Assembly: GCF_041146795.1 (NCBI RefSeq)
Contig: NC_135170.1
Coordinates: 37,120,159 to 37,184,158, forward strand
DNA length: 64,000 nucleotides
Reading direction: 5' to 3'
From: Maylandia zebra
Lineage: Eukaryota > Chordata > Actinopteri > Cichliformes > Cichlidae
In this document: one piece after another, positions 21,405 through 32,800 of the stretch
Numbering within the stretch: the first letter of the stretch is position 1
Layout: every line of letters begins with the position of its first letter
The notes under the pieces: generated by a model
Databases searched by the model: none
Told to the model about the DNA's origin: nothing
What the model saw: only the letters and a program-made list of their open reading frames with translations
Translations under genes and position numbers: made by a program

Positions 21405-21790
21405 TGTATCACCTACGACAACTGAGGAAGTTCAGGGTCTCTCCAAAGATCCTCAGGATTTTCTATACAGGCGCTGTGGAGAGCATCCTCACACAGAACA
21501 TGACATCGTGGTTTGGGAACAGCTGTGTGAAGGACCAAAAAGCTCTCCAGAGAGTGATCCGTACAGCAGAACGCTGCTGCAGGATTGCTCTCCCCCCGCT
21601 TCAGGACACCTACACCAGGAGATGCCGGACTAGAGCAGCGCAGATACTGAAGGACCCGTCCCATCCTGGCAACAAACTGTTCCAGCTTCTGCAATCTGGT
21701 AGAAGGTTCTGCATCATCCGGGCAAGGACAGAGAGACTCAAGAGGAGCTTCTATCCCCAAGCCATCCGTGCCCTAAACACACACACCCGC
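21405..21790 (+). mobile_element. LINE RT C-terminal fragment
   Basis: The frame reads AVESILTQNMTSWFGNSCVK, then QKALQRVIRTAERCCRIALP, and RTERLKRSFYPQAIRALN. This is the same region as in LINE B but a divergent family. It starts abruptly and runs into a minisatellite. Confidence 0.75.
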
Positions 21791-21804
21791 CCTCTCACAT
21801 CATC

Positions 21805-22318
21805 AGAGGCCCAGGCTCTTCCAGCAGCCACTAGGCCCCAGGCTCTTCCAGCAGCCACTGGGCCCAGGACCCTCCTGCTCCACCAGGCCCAGGATCCTCC
21901 AGCAGCCACTGGGCCCAGGCTCTTCCAGCAGCCACTGGGCCCAGGATCCTCCAGCAGCCACTGGGCCCAGGCTCTTCCAGCAGCCACTAGGCCCCAGGCT
22001 CTTCCAGCAGCCACTAGGCCCAGGACCCTCCTGCTCCACCAGGCCCAGGATCCCCCAGTAGCCACTGGGCCCAGGCTCTTCCAGCAGCCACTAGGCCCAG
22101 GATCCTCCAGCAGCCACCAGGCCCAGGCTCCTGCAGCAGCCACTAGGCCCAGGCTCTTCCAGCAGCCACTAGGCCCAGGATCCTCCTGCTCCACCAGGCC
22201 CAGGATCCCCCAGTAGCCACTGGGCCCAGGCTCTTCCAGCAGCCACTAGGCCCAGGATCCTCCAGCAGCCACCAGGCCCAGGCTCCTGCAGCAGCCACTG
22301 GGCCCAGGCTCCTCTAGC
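21805..22318. repeat. GC-rich minisatellite, ~26-bp unit
   Basis: Head-to-tail copies of GCCCAGGCTCTTCCAGCAGC-CACTAG variants. Longer modules (with GATCCTCCTGCTCCACCAG) repeat as blocks, so there is higher-order structure. It ends 75 bp before the start of the LINE D ORF1. Confidence 0.9.
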
Positions 22319-22392
22319 AAGGCACCAAGAAGTAAATCAACAGTGATTTCAACGGGCCATCACAAGGAAATACCAATCTCATCATTTTCAAA

Positions 22393-23103
22393 ATGCCGCC
22401 TAAAAAAGCAAACCCAGCAGTTGAAGAGGAGTTGGAGGAGATTAGGAAATCGCTTAATTTCATGTCTGATGAACTGAGCAAAGTGGCTAAACAACAAGGT
22501 ATGCTACATGACCTAATGGATGAAATAAAACAACTAAAAAACCTCATAAAGGACAAGGACAAGAAAATAGACGACTTGGAACGGCGAATCGAGGACCTTG
22601 AACAATACACAAGAATGGATGATTTAGTCATAAGTGGACTGGAGACGCAACACCGAACCTACGCCAGAGTAACAGCTGGTGGAGGTAAAGACGGTGAAGA
22701 TGCCCCGGTAGAGGAGCTGCAAACGCTTGAACAGCAAGTGATAAAATTCCTTCAAACGAAGAATGTAAGTATTCAGAGCCATCATATTGCAGCATGCCAC
22801 ACGCTCCCCAGAAAAGACAGTAAAACAAAGCCATCAATCATTCTTCGGTTTGTGAGTCGCAAAACAAAGATTGAGTTACTGAAACAGGGTAAGAAGCTAA
22901 AAGGGACTGGTGTGTATTTAAATGAACATTTAACGAAAAAGACTGCTGAAATTGCAAGACAGGCACGCAGCCTGAGAAAACAAAATAAGATACAAGCGAC
23001 ATGGACGATGAACTGCAACGTAATGATAAGACTAAATGGCAATCCCAAAGAAGCGAAAGTTGTGATGATAAGAGAACTCAAAGACTTAGAGCAATATAAA
23101 TAA
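22393..23103 (+). CDS. LINE ORF1 protein, 236 aa, coiled coil plus RNA-binding-like domain
   Basis: Residues 1-85 are dominated by charged heptads (VEEELEEIRKSLNFMSDELS, then IKQLKNLIKDKDKKIDDLER), a probable trimerising coiled coil. The C-terminal half (KPSIILRFVSRKTKIELLKQ, then GVYLNEHLTKKTAEI) resembles the RRM/CTD region of L1-type ORF1 proteins that bind element RNA. The ATG gives a complete, unbroken frame with TAA at 23101. The role as an RNP protein is inferred from family knowledge and from position upstream of ORF2. Confidence 0.8.
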   Translation: MPPKKANPAVEEELEEIRKSLNFMSDELSKVAKQQGMLHDLMDEIKQLKNLIKDKDKKIDDLERRIEDLEQYTRMDDLVISGLETQHRTYARVTAGGGKDGEDAPVEELQTLEQQVIKFLQTKNVSIQSHHIAACHTLPRKDSKTKPSIILRFVSRKTKIELLKQGKKLKGTGVYLNEHLTKKTAEIARQARSLRKQNKIQATWTMNCNVMIRLNGNPKEAKVVMIRELKDLEQYK

Positions 23104-23274
23104 TCAGGAATCTGCTATGGAATCTATTGGAAAAGTGACGATTGGATAATGAACAATGGGTATGGAAAGTGTTTCTGGCCTTACGGCTCAAAAACAATGG
23201 AAACAACAACAACAAAAACAAAAACACATAAATGACAAGTTTGGACACAGATTATAGGTTTCCATTCAGAGATA

Positions 23275-25929
23275 TTGAAGAGAAAGAATTTGATTATGAA
23301 AAGGACTGTCAAGGTGGTTAATTTGCCACACTCTGAGAAAACGAACTTCAAAACGTTTAACTATGCAGAGCACAACATGCATGACCCTGAAAGTAACATT
23401 GACCCAGATACCCACTTCTACAATAACACCAATAATACTTGTGAGTACTATACAGATGACCAATTCAATGTGAATATTAAAATGGCAAATGCATTGTCGG
23501 TCATACATTTCAATAGTAGAAGCCTGTATAAAAAATTTTCTAAAATTACAGAATGTTTAAGTAAGTTAAAAAAGTTTAATATAATTGCAATATCAGAAAC
23601 ATGGCTTGATAATGAGAAAGTTAGTGAAATGGGAATGGAAGGATATGAATTATTTACAATGAACAGGGTGAATAAAAAAGGAGGCGGTGTTGCTTTATAT
23701 GTAGATAAAGTTTTGAAATGTAGTCTGATTGAATGTATGTCAAGCACCATAGATAACATATTGGAATGTGTCACTATTGAAATTCATGTTGAAAAAGCTA
23801 ACAATATAATTATAAGTTGCATCTATAGGACACCAGGTTCATGCCTTGAGATATTCAATGAAAAACTTGCTGCTATGTTTAGCAACCTAAATGATAAAAA
23901 AGTGCAAATAATTTGTGGTGATTTTAATATAGATTTGCTAAACCCAAATGGACATCAGAAAACAACAGATTTCATAAATACAATGTATAGTAACTCCCTT
24001 TCCCCTGTAATTATAAAACCAAGTAGAATAACAACTGATACAGCTACATTGATAGATAATATATTCACAAATAAAATTGACCATGAAATAGTAGGTGGAC
24101 TTCTTATAACTGATATAAGCGATCATCTTCCTGTTTTTGCAATTTTTCAAAATTATTTTGGGATTAAAACTAAACAAAAGAATCAAATATTTGATATGAT
24201 ACGACATAGAGCAACAAGAGCCATTGCTGCCCTCCAGGTGGACTTAAAGGAACACAATTGGAATGAGGTTTTTGCAAATGAAGATTCAAATAGTGCATAT
24301 GATGCATTCTTATCAACAGTAATTTCACTATATGAAAAACATTGTCCTTTAATGAAGATCACTAGAAAGCATCACAGATCCAATAAGCCATGGATCACAA
24401 AGGGGATAGAAGATGCATGTAAAAAGAAAAATAATCTATATAAGAGATTCATAAAACAGAGGACAAAAGATGCTGAAATAAAGTACAAGTTATATAAAAA
24501 TAGATTAGTAAATATTATAAGAACAAGTAAGAAAGAATATTACCACAAATTATTGGAGCAAAGTAGTAACACACAAGAAACATGGAGGATATTAAACAGT
24601 ATAATCAAAAAGGGCTCAAAAAATAAGAATTATCCAGATTATTTTAAAAAAGATAAAGATATTGTGCTTGATAAAACTAAAGACATTGCAAATGAATTTA
24701 ATGATTTCTTTGTAAATGTTGGCTTTAATTTAGCAAAAGAAATTCCAGAGTCAAGAAATAATAACGACCTAAATAAACATATTACTCAGAATGTGTCCTC
24801 CATGTTTATTGGTGCTGCAACTCATAGAGAAATAATTAACATTGTGAAGACATTTAAAAATAAAAAGTCCACTGACTGTTTTGGTATTGACATGATATTA
24901 GTTAAAAGTATTATAGAATATATAGTGCAACCTTTCGCATACATTTGTAATCTGTCCTTTCAAACTGGTGTGTTTCCCTCACAAATGAAAATAGCAAAAG
25001 TTATTCCAATCCATAAAAACGGAGAGAGATGTCAGTTTACCAATTATAGGCCAATATCACTGCTCCCACAGTTCTCAAAAATTTTAGAGAAGTTATTTGT
25101 TAATAGACTTGATAAATATATTGAGAAGCATAATCTCCTAAGTGATAACCAATATGGCTTTAGAGTGAAAAGGTCCACTTCGATGGCAGTGATGGAACTT
25201 GTTGAAGGGATATCTAATGCTATAGATAATAAGGAATATACTGTTGGTATTTTTATAGACTTAAAAAAGGCGTTTGATACAATTGATCATTCTATATTAA
25301 TGAATAAACTAGAGAGATATGGCATAAGAGGGATAGCATACAAGTGGATGAAAAGTTACCTGGATGAAAGATATCAATATGTCGAATTCAATAATGTAAA
25401 ATCTAAGCAGTTGAAGGTAACTTGTGGTGTTCCTCAGGGCTCTGTGCTGGGCCCTAAATTATTCATATTATATATAAATGGTATATGTAGTGTTTCCAAA
25501 CTGTTAAAATGTGTATTGTTTGCTGATGATACCACTCTGTACTGCTCAGGTAAAAACCTAGAACAGCTTCTGACTACAGCGGAAAAGGAGTTAAATATAT
25601 TAAAAAACTGGTTTGATGTAAATAAGTTATCATTAAATATAAAGAAAACAAAATTGATTATTTTTGGCACTAGACAAATGAAAAATGTATCTAAAATAAG
25701 GGTTAATGGAATTGAAATTGAAAGAGTGTACGAAAATAAATTTCTTGGAGTGATAATCGATGATAAGCTGAGTTGGAAGTCTCATATAAACCATGTGAAA
25801 ACAAAAATGTCAAAAACCATTGCTATTCTCTACAAAACAAAGCATGTCCTGAACAAAAAAATCATTATACACACTTTATTGTACTCTGTTGCTTCCATAT
25901 ATGACTTACTGTCTGGAGATATGGGGTAA
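23275..25929 (+). CDS. LINE ORF2: AP endonuclease plus reverse transcriptase (frameshifted near 3' end)
   Basis: An N-terminal apurinic endonuclease is visible (VIHFNSRSLYKKF, IAISETWL, IISCIYRTPG, IICGDFNIDLL, ISDHLPVFA). The RT follows (ANVIP-type AKVIPIHKNG, NYRPISLLPQFSKILEKL, GIFIDLKKAFDTIDHSIL motif A, VTCGVPQGSVLGP, CVLFADDTTLY catalytic FADD, LSLNIKKTKLIIFG). The ATG-like start is where the frame opens; the true start may differ. The frame ends early at 25929 because of a frameshift around 25870-25900; the remaining codons continue in another frame to 26347. Confidence 0.85.
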   Translation: MKRKNLIMKRTVKVVNLPHSEKTNFKTFNYAEHNMHDPESNIDPDTHFYNNTNNTCEYYTDDQFNVNIKMANALSVIHFNSRSLYKKFSKITECLSKLKKFNIIAISETWLDNEKVSEMGMEGYELFTMNRVNKKGGGVALYVDKVLKCSLIECMSSTIDNILECVTIEIHVEKANNIIISCIYRTPGSCLEIFNEKLAAMFSNLNDKKVQIICGDFNIDLLNPNGHQKTTDFINTMYSNSLSPVIIKPSRITTDTATLIDNIFTNKIDHEIVGGLLITDISDHLPVFAIFQNYFGIKTKQKNQIFDMIRHRATRAIAALQVDLKEHNWNEVFANEDSNSAYDAFLSTVISLYEKHCPLMKITRKHHRSNKPWITKGIEDACKKKNNLYKRFIKQRTKDAEIKYKLYKNRLVNIIRTSKKEYYHKLLEQSSNTQETWRILNSIIKKGSKNKNYPDYFKKDKDIVLDKTKDIANEFNDFFVNVGFNLAKEIPESRNNNDLNKHITQNVSSMFIGAATHREIINIVKTFKNKKSTDCFGIDMILVKSIIEYIVQPFAYICNLSFQTGVFPSQMKIAKVIPIHKNGERCQFTNYRPISLLPQFSKILEKLFVNRLDKYIEKHNLLSDNQYGFRVKRSTSMAVMELVEGISNAIDNKEYTVGIFIDLKKAFDTIDHSILMNKLERYGIRGIAYKWMKSYLDERYQYVEFNNVKSKQLKVTCGVPQGSVLGPKLFILYINGICSVSKLLKCVLFADDTTLYCSGKNLEQLLTTAEKELNILKNWFDVNKLSLNIKKTKLIIFGTRQMKNVSKIRVNGIEIERVYENKFLGVIIDDKLSWKSHINHVKTKMSKTIAILYKTKHVLNKKIIIHTLLYSVASIYDLLSGDMG

Positions 25930-26347
25930 TGCATATAAAACGAACACTCTTCATATTTTCAAGTTACAAAAAAGAGCTATAAGAATTATAAACCAATCAA
26001 ACTATATAGAACCAACTAACATTTTGTTTATTAATCTGAATACCCTGAAATTTTATGATTTAGTTGAATATAAAATGGCACAGATAATGTATAAAGCACA
26101 AAATAACTTGCTTTGCCCCAGTACTCAGAAGCTGTTCAAAGTCAGAGAGAGTCAATATGACTTAAGGGGAACAGATTTCTTTAAGGAAAACAAGATGAGG
26201 ACAAATATAAAGCAGAGATGTGTTTCTGTTAGAGGATTTAACCTGTGGAATAGTTATGACAGTGATTTAAAAAGGTGTGGTTCATTTTCCTTGTTTAAAA
26301 ATATGTTTAAAAATAGAGTATTAGAAAAATATATAAATCAAGAATGA
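25889..26347 (+). pseudogene. frameshifted C-terminal part of LINE ORF2
   Basis: It continues the ORF2 protein with LPYMTYCLEIWGNAYKTNTL and FKLQKRAIRIINQSNY, and ends in NMFKNRVLEKYINQE. It overlaps the end of the main frame by about 40 bp, showing that a single-base indel separates them. This is the post-RT domain typical of CR1/L2/jockey LINEs. Confidence 0.8.
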
Positions 26348-26737
26348 AAAGAGCAAAAAACAAAACAAAAAACCTCTTGATTCTTTTGCTTTGATGTAGT
26401 TACTTATCTAAGGTGGAAAGTTTTTTTTCTTGTTTGTTTGTTTTGCTTTGTTTTATTATTTGCTTCGAGCCCTGTGTACAGGAGCTGCATGCAAAAATAT
26501 CTTTTATTAAAGGGTTGGCGTAATAAGCAAATGCTTCAGCCAATACCTTTTGATTAGCCTTGTCTCATGCTTTCTTGCTTTGTGGTAGATCTTTGTTCTG
26601 TTTTCACTGAGATATTTGAATGCTAATCAATAAAAATCAAATCAAATCAAAAACATCATCTATAATTGACTGAGACAGGACTCTCTTCCAGACACTAAAC
26701 CAAGGCACAATGTACATTTCAATTCCTTTCATTTTAA

Positions 26738-27120
26738 CCCTTGTATGGTGTTCGGGTCTGTGAGACCCGTGTTCAGTTTTTTTCAAAAGAAAAATTAAAC
26801 AATTAATTATTTTTTCACATGTAAATGTGTTGTGTCTTTCCACTCACTCCACTTGATTATAACTGATTTATTTATAACATTTTATATAAAAGAAAAACGA
26901 GAAGCACATTAATTCATAAATGTGATCTAACAAAGGTAAAGGGAAAAAATTAACCATGTTTGCTGTTCATATGTCTTGTAATTGGGATGAAGTAAACATC
27001 TGTTGAGTAATTTAACATAAAATTGTTTGATAGTGTTAATTTGGAAAGCCAAAACTCTAGCGGGTCCACCAGACCCATGAACACTGGCTGAGTAACAAAA
27101 ATACGAACACCACACAAGGG
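26738..27120. mobile_element. piggyBac-type MITE
   Basis: Flanked by TTAA at 26734-26737 and 27121-27124. The termini are CCCTTGTATGGTGTTCGGGT and its inverse-like ACACCACACAAGGG. TTAA duplication with CCCTTG ends is the piggyBac signature. Length is 383 bp, without transposase. Confidence 0.88.
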
Positions 27121-27219
27121 TTAAATATGTTTATATTGTCCATCCTGTAAAATAGTCAGATGTCTGTTCATATTAATGTACAGAATTCACCTGCTTGCTG
27201 CTACTACTGCACATTCACC

Positions 27220-27221
<2 letters not shown>

Positions 27222-27287
<66 letters not shown>
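27222..27287. repeat. (GT)33 microsatellite
   Basis: Uninterrupted GT dinucleotide run of 66 bp. Confidence 0.97.
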
Positions 27288-27291
<4 letters not shown>

Positions 27292-28298
27292 CGCGCGGCG
27301 GACACTAAAGCGGTGGCGCCAGAATGTCACGCTAAAAAGAAAGATTCTTTAAAATACAAGGGGGAGCAAGCGAGTCAGATACCACGGGCACAGAGAGTAA
27401 GCAGGTCTGATCAGAAACAGTTTATTACTGGGCCAGAGAGCACAAATAAAAACACCCTTAAAATGTACGTAATAAAATGTTTGCTCTCTACTAAAAACAA
27501 TTCTAAAACCCATAAAACTACCATTTTCTACATTCACTAAACCCCCCCCCCTGCTATAATTAGGCCACATGTTCATTATGGGTCCATCAGCAGGCCAGGA
27601 ATTCCTCCTTTAGAGCAGAGTCCACGCCAGCCCCGTCTTCGGCAGACAAGAAAGAGCCACCCATCTTCTTGTCCTTCCGCTGGCCCATCACTTCCCAGTC
27701 CGGCTTGCGTTCTGCACCCGAATCCATGATGCGACCACCGCCACAGCTCCCCTTGTGTCGGTGTCCTGTAACATAACAAATAGGGGCCAGAACAATGGTC
27801 CCAGAAGCGGCCCTGGCTCATGGCCATGGTGACCCTCTCCCAATCCAGCTGCACCCAGTAAACAACAGTAGAGACCCTACTCACAAATGCAGGCAGAGGT
27901 AAACCTCTGCCCTGCTGCCAATCACACGCGTTGTCTCTTACTGTTGCCGTTCCATGAGGTCAGGACTTGGTCGCCGCATCACACTGGCCATCTTGCATTA
28001 ACCTTCCAGTCTGGGGCCTCTCTCTTCAGTGCTCAGCTAGCCTGTTTTTAAAAGGTCTTTACACAGCTGATAGGCCACCTCTGGACACACCCCTGCCTCA
28101 GCAGGTGGTCCCTATCAGCTAATTTGTCCCATGTGCAGCCAGTCCACAGTGGATAAAAACCATGTCACATAAAACACTAAAAACCATGCAATAGAAACAG
28201 AATAAAACCATGCAAATAAAACAACACTCATAAATAAACACTAAAAATCAGAATAAAAACAATATACAAGATAAATACAAATTTCCACTGTGTGACAT
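27288..28298. other. unclassified repeat-like stretch with LTR-like ends
   Basis: A TGTCAC at 27325 and GTGACA at about 28290 could be LTR-type termini, but no matching flanking duplication was found. A 102-codon minus-strand frame (27884-27576) has no recognisable domain. No gene is supported. Confidence 0.3.
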
Positions 28299-28364
28299 GT
28301 GTATGTATGTATGTACGTACGTACGTACGTACGTATGTACACACATATATACATATACATACAC

Positions 28365-28405
<41 letters not shown>

Positions 28406-28407
28406 TA

Positions 28408-28459
<52 letters not shown>

Positions 28460-28645
28460 TATACATATATACACACACACACATACATATACATATATAC
28501 ACACACACACATACATATACATATATACACACACACATACATATACATATATACACACACACATACATATACATATATACACACACACATACATATACAT
28601 ATACACACACACACATCCAAATACATATACACACACACACATCCA
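28298..28645. repeat. compound GTAC/CATA/CA microsatellite
   Basis: (GTAC)n and (GTAT)n blocks are followed by alternating (CA)n and CATACATATACATATATA modules, over about 350 bp. The long frames on both strands here are repeat artefacts. Confidence 0.95.
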
Positions 28646-29439
28646 ATAAAAAAGGTTTATCATTGATTGAAATTCATTCAGAAATGTTTAACGAATGAGC
28701 TGTCACAACTTTCAAGTACAAAGTTGTTATGAAGTCTGTCACATTCCCCCCTTTTTCTTTTTTATCCTTTATTTATTTATCCTTCTTATTTCATTGTACT
28801 GTATATTGTTACTCTTATTTGCCTTGTATGTCTACTGTACAAACTGAACTGGAATGACTGACTGTTCGCTTTATCATTTCAATAAAGTTTGGGAAAAAAA
28901 ACCTCTTCGGCCGCTCGCTTTTGCCGTATTTTGCGGCAAAATTATCCACATCCACCGCCGCGCTATGAATTGCGGGATATATGGGACCACGAAGCGTGCA
29001 CCGGACCACGCTTGATATTTGGGGAAATCGACGGCGCATTTGGAGTATGCATTTGAATCACACTTAGAATTGGGACAGCCGTCGTCGCGTGGCGGTGACG
29101 TAACCGCACTTAAAATGCGTACTTCAAGCGTGCAGACTCTTAATTGGGACACAGCCTGTGTGTCTCTGTGTCCCAGGCAATCACATATCAGGTGATGTTG
29201 TTTTATTCTCACCTGTGTGCAGCTGCAGTTCCGGTTCAGATTACTGTGACCCCTCTCACACCTGTGAGAATTTCACTCTGTGGAGCAGAATCGCGTTATT
29301 TAAGCTGGTTTAATGTCTATAAAGAGAGCCGGAACTTCATCGCCGTCATCGCGTGCGACCTGAGACGAGAACGCGACACTTTCTCTCCTCCGTCTGGATG
29401 CAACGGATTGCCATGGTAACGGCAGCTTCCTCCCGGCAT
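28646..29439. promoter_or_regulatory. upstream region of mapt, probable promoter
   Basis: From about 28900 the sequence becomes CpG-rich (CCGCCGCGC, CGTCGTCGCGTGGCGGTGACG) and leads into the inferred first exon. An AATAAAG followed by an A run (28879-28897) looks like an older retroposed 3' end. A minus-strand frame at 28874-29212 has no domain I recognise. Promoter assignment rests on position and CpG content. Confidence 0.4.
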
Positions 29440-29528
29440 GCAGCAGCCTGCGCCCCCCTCCCTCCCTGTTAGAGCGGCGCAGGGTGGAGCAGCAGACGGA
29501 CCGACAGCAGCAGCAGCAGCAGCAGGAG
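29440..29528 (+). other. mapt: inferred 5' non-coding exon of mapt
   Basis: GC-rich, with a short (CAG)n run (about 29504-29523) and then AGGAG|GTAAGAG, a strong donor at 29529. Mammalian MAPT also begins with a non-coding exon in a CpG island. The 5' limit is unknown. Confidence 0.5.
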
Positions 29529-29837
29529 GTAAGAGCCGGACAACGCCCGTCCTCCTTGTCTTCACCCTCTTCATCCTCCTCCTCGGAGATTCTCGGAGCA
29601 GCTGCGGCGGGTTTGCGGTGACCGGATCAGTCCGCAGGCTGCTGTTAGGCCCGGAGCTAACACGGAGGAGGAGGAAGAGCGGGCTCGGGTGTAGCTGCGC
29701 TGACACATTCAGACTTTTATGATTGTATTTCTGCATTATCATCATCATCATGGTGATTCACCGTGCCTGAGCATGCTCACTGACTCCTCTTCATCACCTC
29801 TCCTCTCTGTGTCCTCCCCTCCTCTGTAGGAGTGAAG

Positions 29838-32800
29838 ATGGATGGAGACTCCGCCCCCCTCACAGATGGCCCCGCCTATGAAACGCAGAAGATGGAAGGT
29901 TGGTAACAATAATTACTGACATTTGATCGATAACTAAAGGTGTTACGAGAAACTGATCACTTGACTGAGCTTTAATCCTAACCCTACTCCCAACTTATTT
30001 TGCTCCACCCCTCCACTCTGATTGGATGGCTGTTAACTGGAGCCGGAGAAGAAAGCGACTCTTGCTCCACATAAGATGAACATGAAAAAAACCTGACGAG
30101 CAGCAACTTTTACCAAAGTCAGAGAGTCAGCGATCGACGAACTCTGGCTGTTCTTTGATTATTAGTCCACATTAAGATATTTTTTTAATCCTCCCACAGA
30201 AAAAGCCGCTGTGAAGGCAACTTCTGAAGAATCAATGAAGGTAAATCTGTACACTTACTGATCGGAATCAATAATCAGCTGTTCCCAGAGGCTGGCGCCA
30301 TGCACGAGGCCAACACGATGATGGGAAATGTTCACGAACTGGAAGATTTTTCCCAAATTCACAGCTTTCAGACCTCGCTCCTTTTCACCATGGTAACTGA
30401 CATTGTGTTTCAGGCCTCCAGGACAGCAGGAGGCGCCAGAGCAGCCAAGATGATCTCAGCCAAGAGCACAGGTACACTGACCCAGTATAACCAGTCACAC
30501 CAGTTTAACCCATCAGAGCCACTAACCCGTGTCTGTCTGTCTGTCAGAGTCCGTGGACGGCGTCAGCAGTCCAGGAAGTCGTTCTCCCGCCAGCCGATCG
30601 TCCACGCCTAACAGAGAGGTGAAGAAGGTGAGAACACCTGAGATAGGTGCTGAAGTATTCATACGCTTTACTGCAGTCAAACCAGCAGTACAGCAGTGTA
30701 TAGATACTCTGACAGAGGGTTACTGGTTCAGCAGGGTCGTTCTGTCTGCAGTCACTATGTTGTTCCAGAGCACGCATGTTACTGAAATGATCCGTACACA
30801 GTGTTGGGGAGTAACGGAATACATGTACCGCCGTTACGTATTTAAAATACAAAATATGAGTAACTGTATTCCGTTACAGTTACCGTTTAAAAAGGTGGTA
30901 TTCAGAATACAGTTACTTTGTTGAAATAAATTGATTACACGGCGGTACTTTCCTGTTTCATATTGTGGCGGGTCGGGACTGTTTCGGTTTTGTTGGACAG
31001 CTACGTTCTGTTGTTCCAGGCGGCAGCGTTACGGTTGCCATGGTTACAGGGTGACGCGCTCTCTTTGTGACTGTGTTTCCTGGGTGAGAGAGCGCCTTTT
31101 TTTGTTGTTGTTGTTGTGCTAAGCTAAAAGGTAGAGTGTTACAGACATAGCCCTAAAGAATGTAGCCTCATGGGCAGTGTAGTCCGTGCTGCAGGGAGAA
31201 TGGACTGCCATACACGTTATGTGTCTGTGAGCGCGAGGAGGGAGAAAAAGGAGAGTCGAAAAGCAGGAGTTATCGTCAAGCAGAAACGGGAGCTGGAAGC
31301 ATGTAAATATAATAATAACCACTGCAGCCAAGAAGAGTGCCTGACGAGCCCAGTTGTAAGTAAGCTATTACGACTCGACTGTACACCGTGTTCGTGTTTT
31401 CATCCGAAACAATAAGTTCTGTTGGAGCAGCCTTTCAACGCCTCTCTCTGTCTCTCTCTCTCTCGCAAGCAAAGTTGACCCAGACAACAAAGTAAAGCTA
31501 GTTTTCAGCTACGAGCCCAACAGGGAACCTGACGTATTAGCCAGAGGTCCCTTTACTACGGTTCAGACCCGCGGAACTTCAGTAATAGTAATAAATCACA
31601 TTCATGTAGTTGTAAAAGCATGATAATATATTAAGTAATCCGAAGTATTCAGAATACATTACTCTCATTGAGTAACGTAACGGAATACGTTACAAAATAC
31701 ATTTTGGGGCATGTATTCTGTAATCTGTAGTGGAATACATTTTAAAAGTAACCTTCCCAACACTGTCCGTACATAATGTGTGTAGTTCTGTGTGATTTAC
31801 ACAGCATTAAGTAAAACTGCAGGTCTTCATTTTCACTGATGAGCGCATCACCTCACAATTAATGTAACGACTGTTTGGACTGCCTGTGCGCGATGCATCC
31901 TATCACTGCAGTGTCATCTGCAAACTTTAGAATAGAATAGAATTCAATACAATAATACATACAGAGAAAAACCCAACAATCATATGACCCCCTAGGAGCA
32001 GCACTTTGGCGACAGTGGGAAGGAAAAACTCCCTTTGAACAGGAAGAAACCTCCGGCAGAACCAGGCTCAGGGAGGGGCGGGGCCAGGGTGATATGGTAC
32101 CACAAGGTCATTAAGATAAGATGGGGCCTGATTATTTAAGACCTTGTATGTGAGGAGCAGGATTTTAAGAGCCAATAACAGAAGGACTGGTTCTGACAGT
32201 GTCTGTAACTGGTACCGGTGGTTAAAATGGTTCTGCCATTCTGCAGGTGGCGGTGGTCCGAACCCCCCCCAGGTCTCCTGGCTGTGCTCGTGGACGGACG
32301 CCCCCCCTCCCCTCTCATCCAATGCCCGACCTCAGCAATGTGAAGTCAAAGGTTGGGTCCACGGAGAACCTGAAACACTCACCTGGAGGGGGCAAGGTAA
32401 CGTACATCCGTCCACCTGCTGTGCAGAGCTGACTCTCAGGTAGATCCTGACACTCACCTGTCTGTCTGTAGGTTCAGATCATCAACAAGAAGCTGGATCT
32501 CAGTAATGTGACGTCAAAGTGCGGCTCCAAAGACAACATCCACCACAAACCAGGTAACGTTCCACACCACAATCACATATCTCGAGATTAAGTGGAGAGC
32601 TGATCAATAAAAAGTAGCACAGACGAGTAGTACCGGCTGATCTCTTCGCTCTACTCCTCAGGTGGAGGGAAGGTGGAGATCAAGTCAGAGAAGGTGGAGT
32701 TTAAGACCGTTCAGTCCAAAGTCGGCTCTCTGGAGAACGTCACTCATGTGCCGGGAGGAGGGAAGAAGAAGGTACGCACTAACATCCACCTCCTCATGGG

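Larger units (their letters stand above)
22320..26660 (+). mobile_element. nearly complete AT-rich LINE (family D)
   Basis: It contains ORF1 (22393-23103), ORF2 (23275-26347 with one frameshift) and an AT-rich 3' UTR ending in AATCAATAAAAATCAAATCA repeats at about 26627-26652. The base composition (about two-thirds AT) contrasts with the GC-rich minisatellite at its 5' edge. Domain order places it in the APE-type non-LTR group (CR1/jockey/L2 side). Confidence 0.85.

Noticed and set aside
21751-22194. 147-codon minus-strand frame in the minisatellite
   Set aside because: Repeat artefact without start context or domain.
27325-28298. Candidate solo LTR with TGTCAC...GTGACA ends
   Set aside because: Flanking bases do not form a target duplication, and the right end abuts a microsatellite.
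28228-28698. Long Cys/Val and Thr/His frames on both strands
   Set aside because: They lie entirely in a compound microsatellite.
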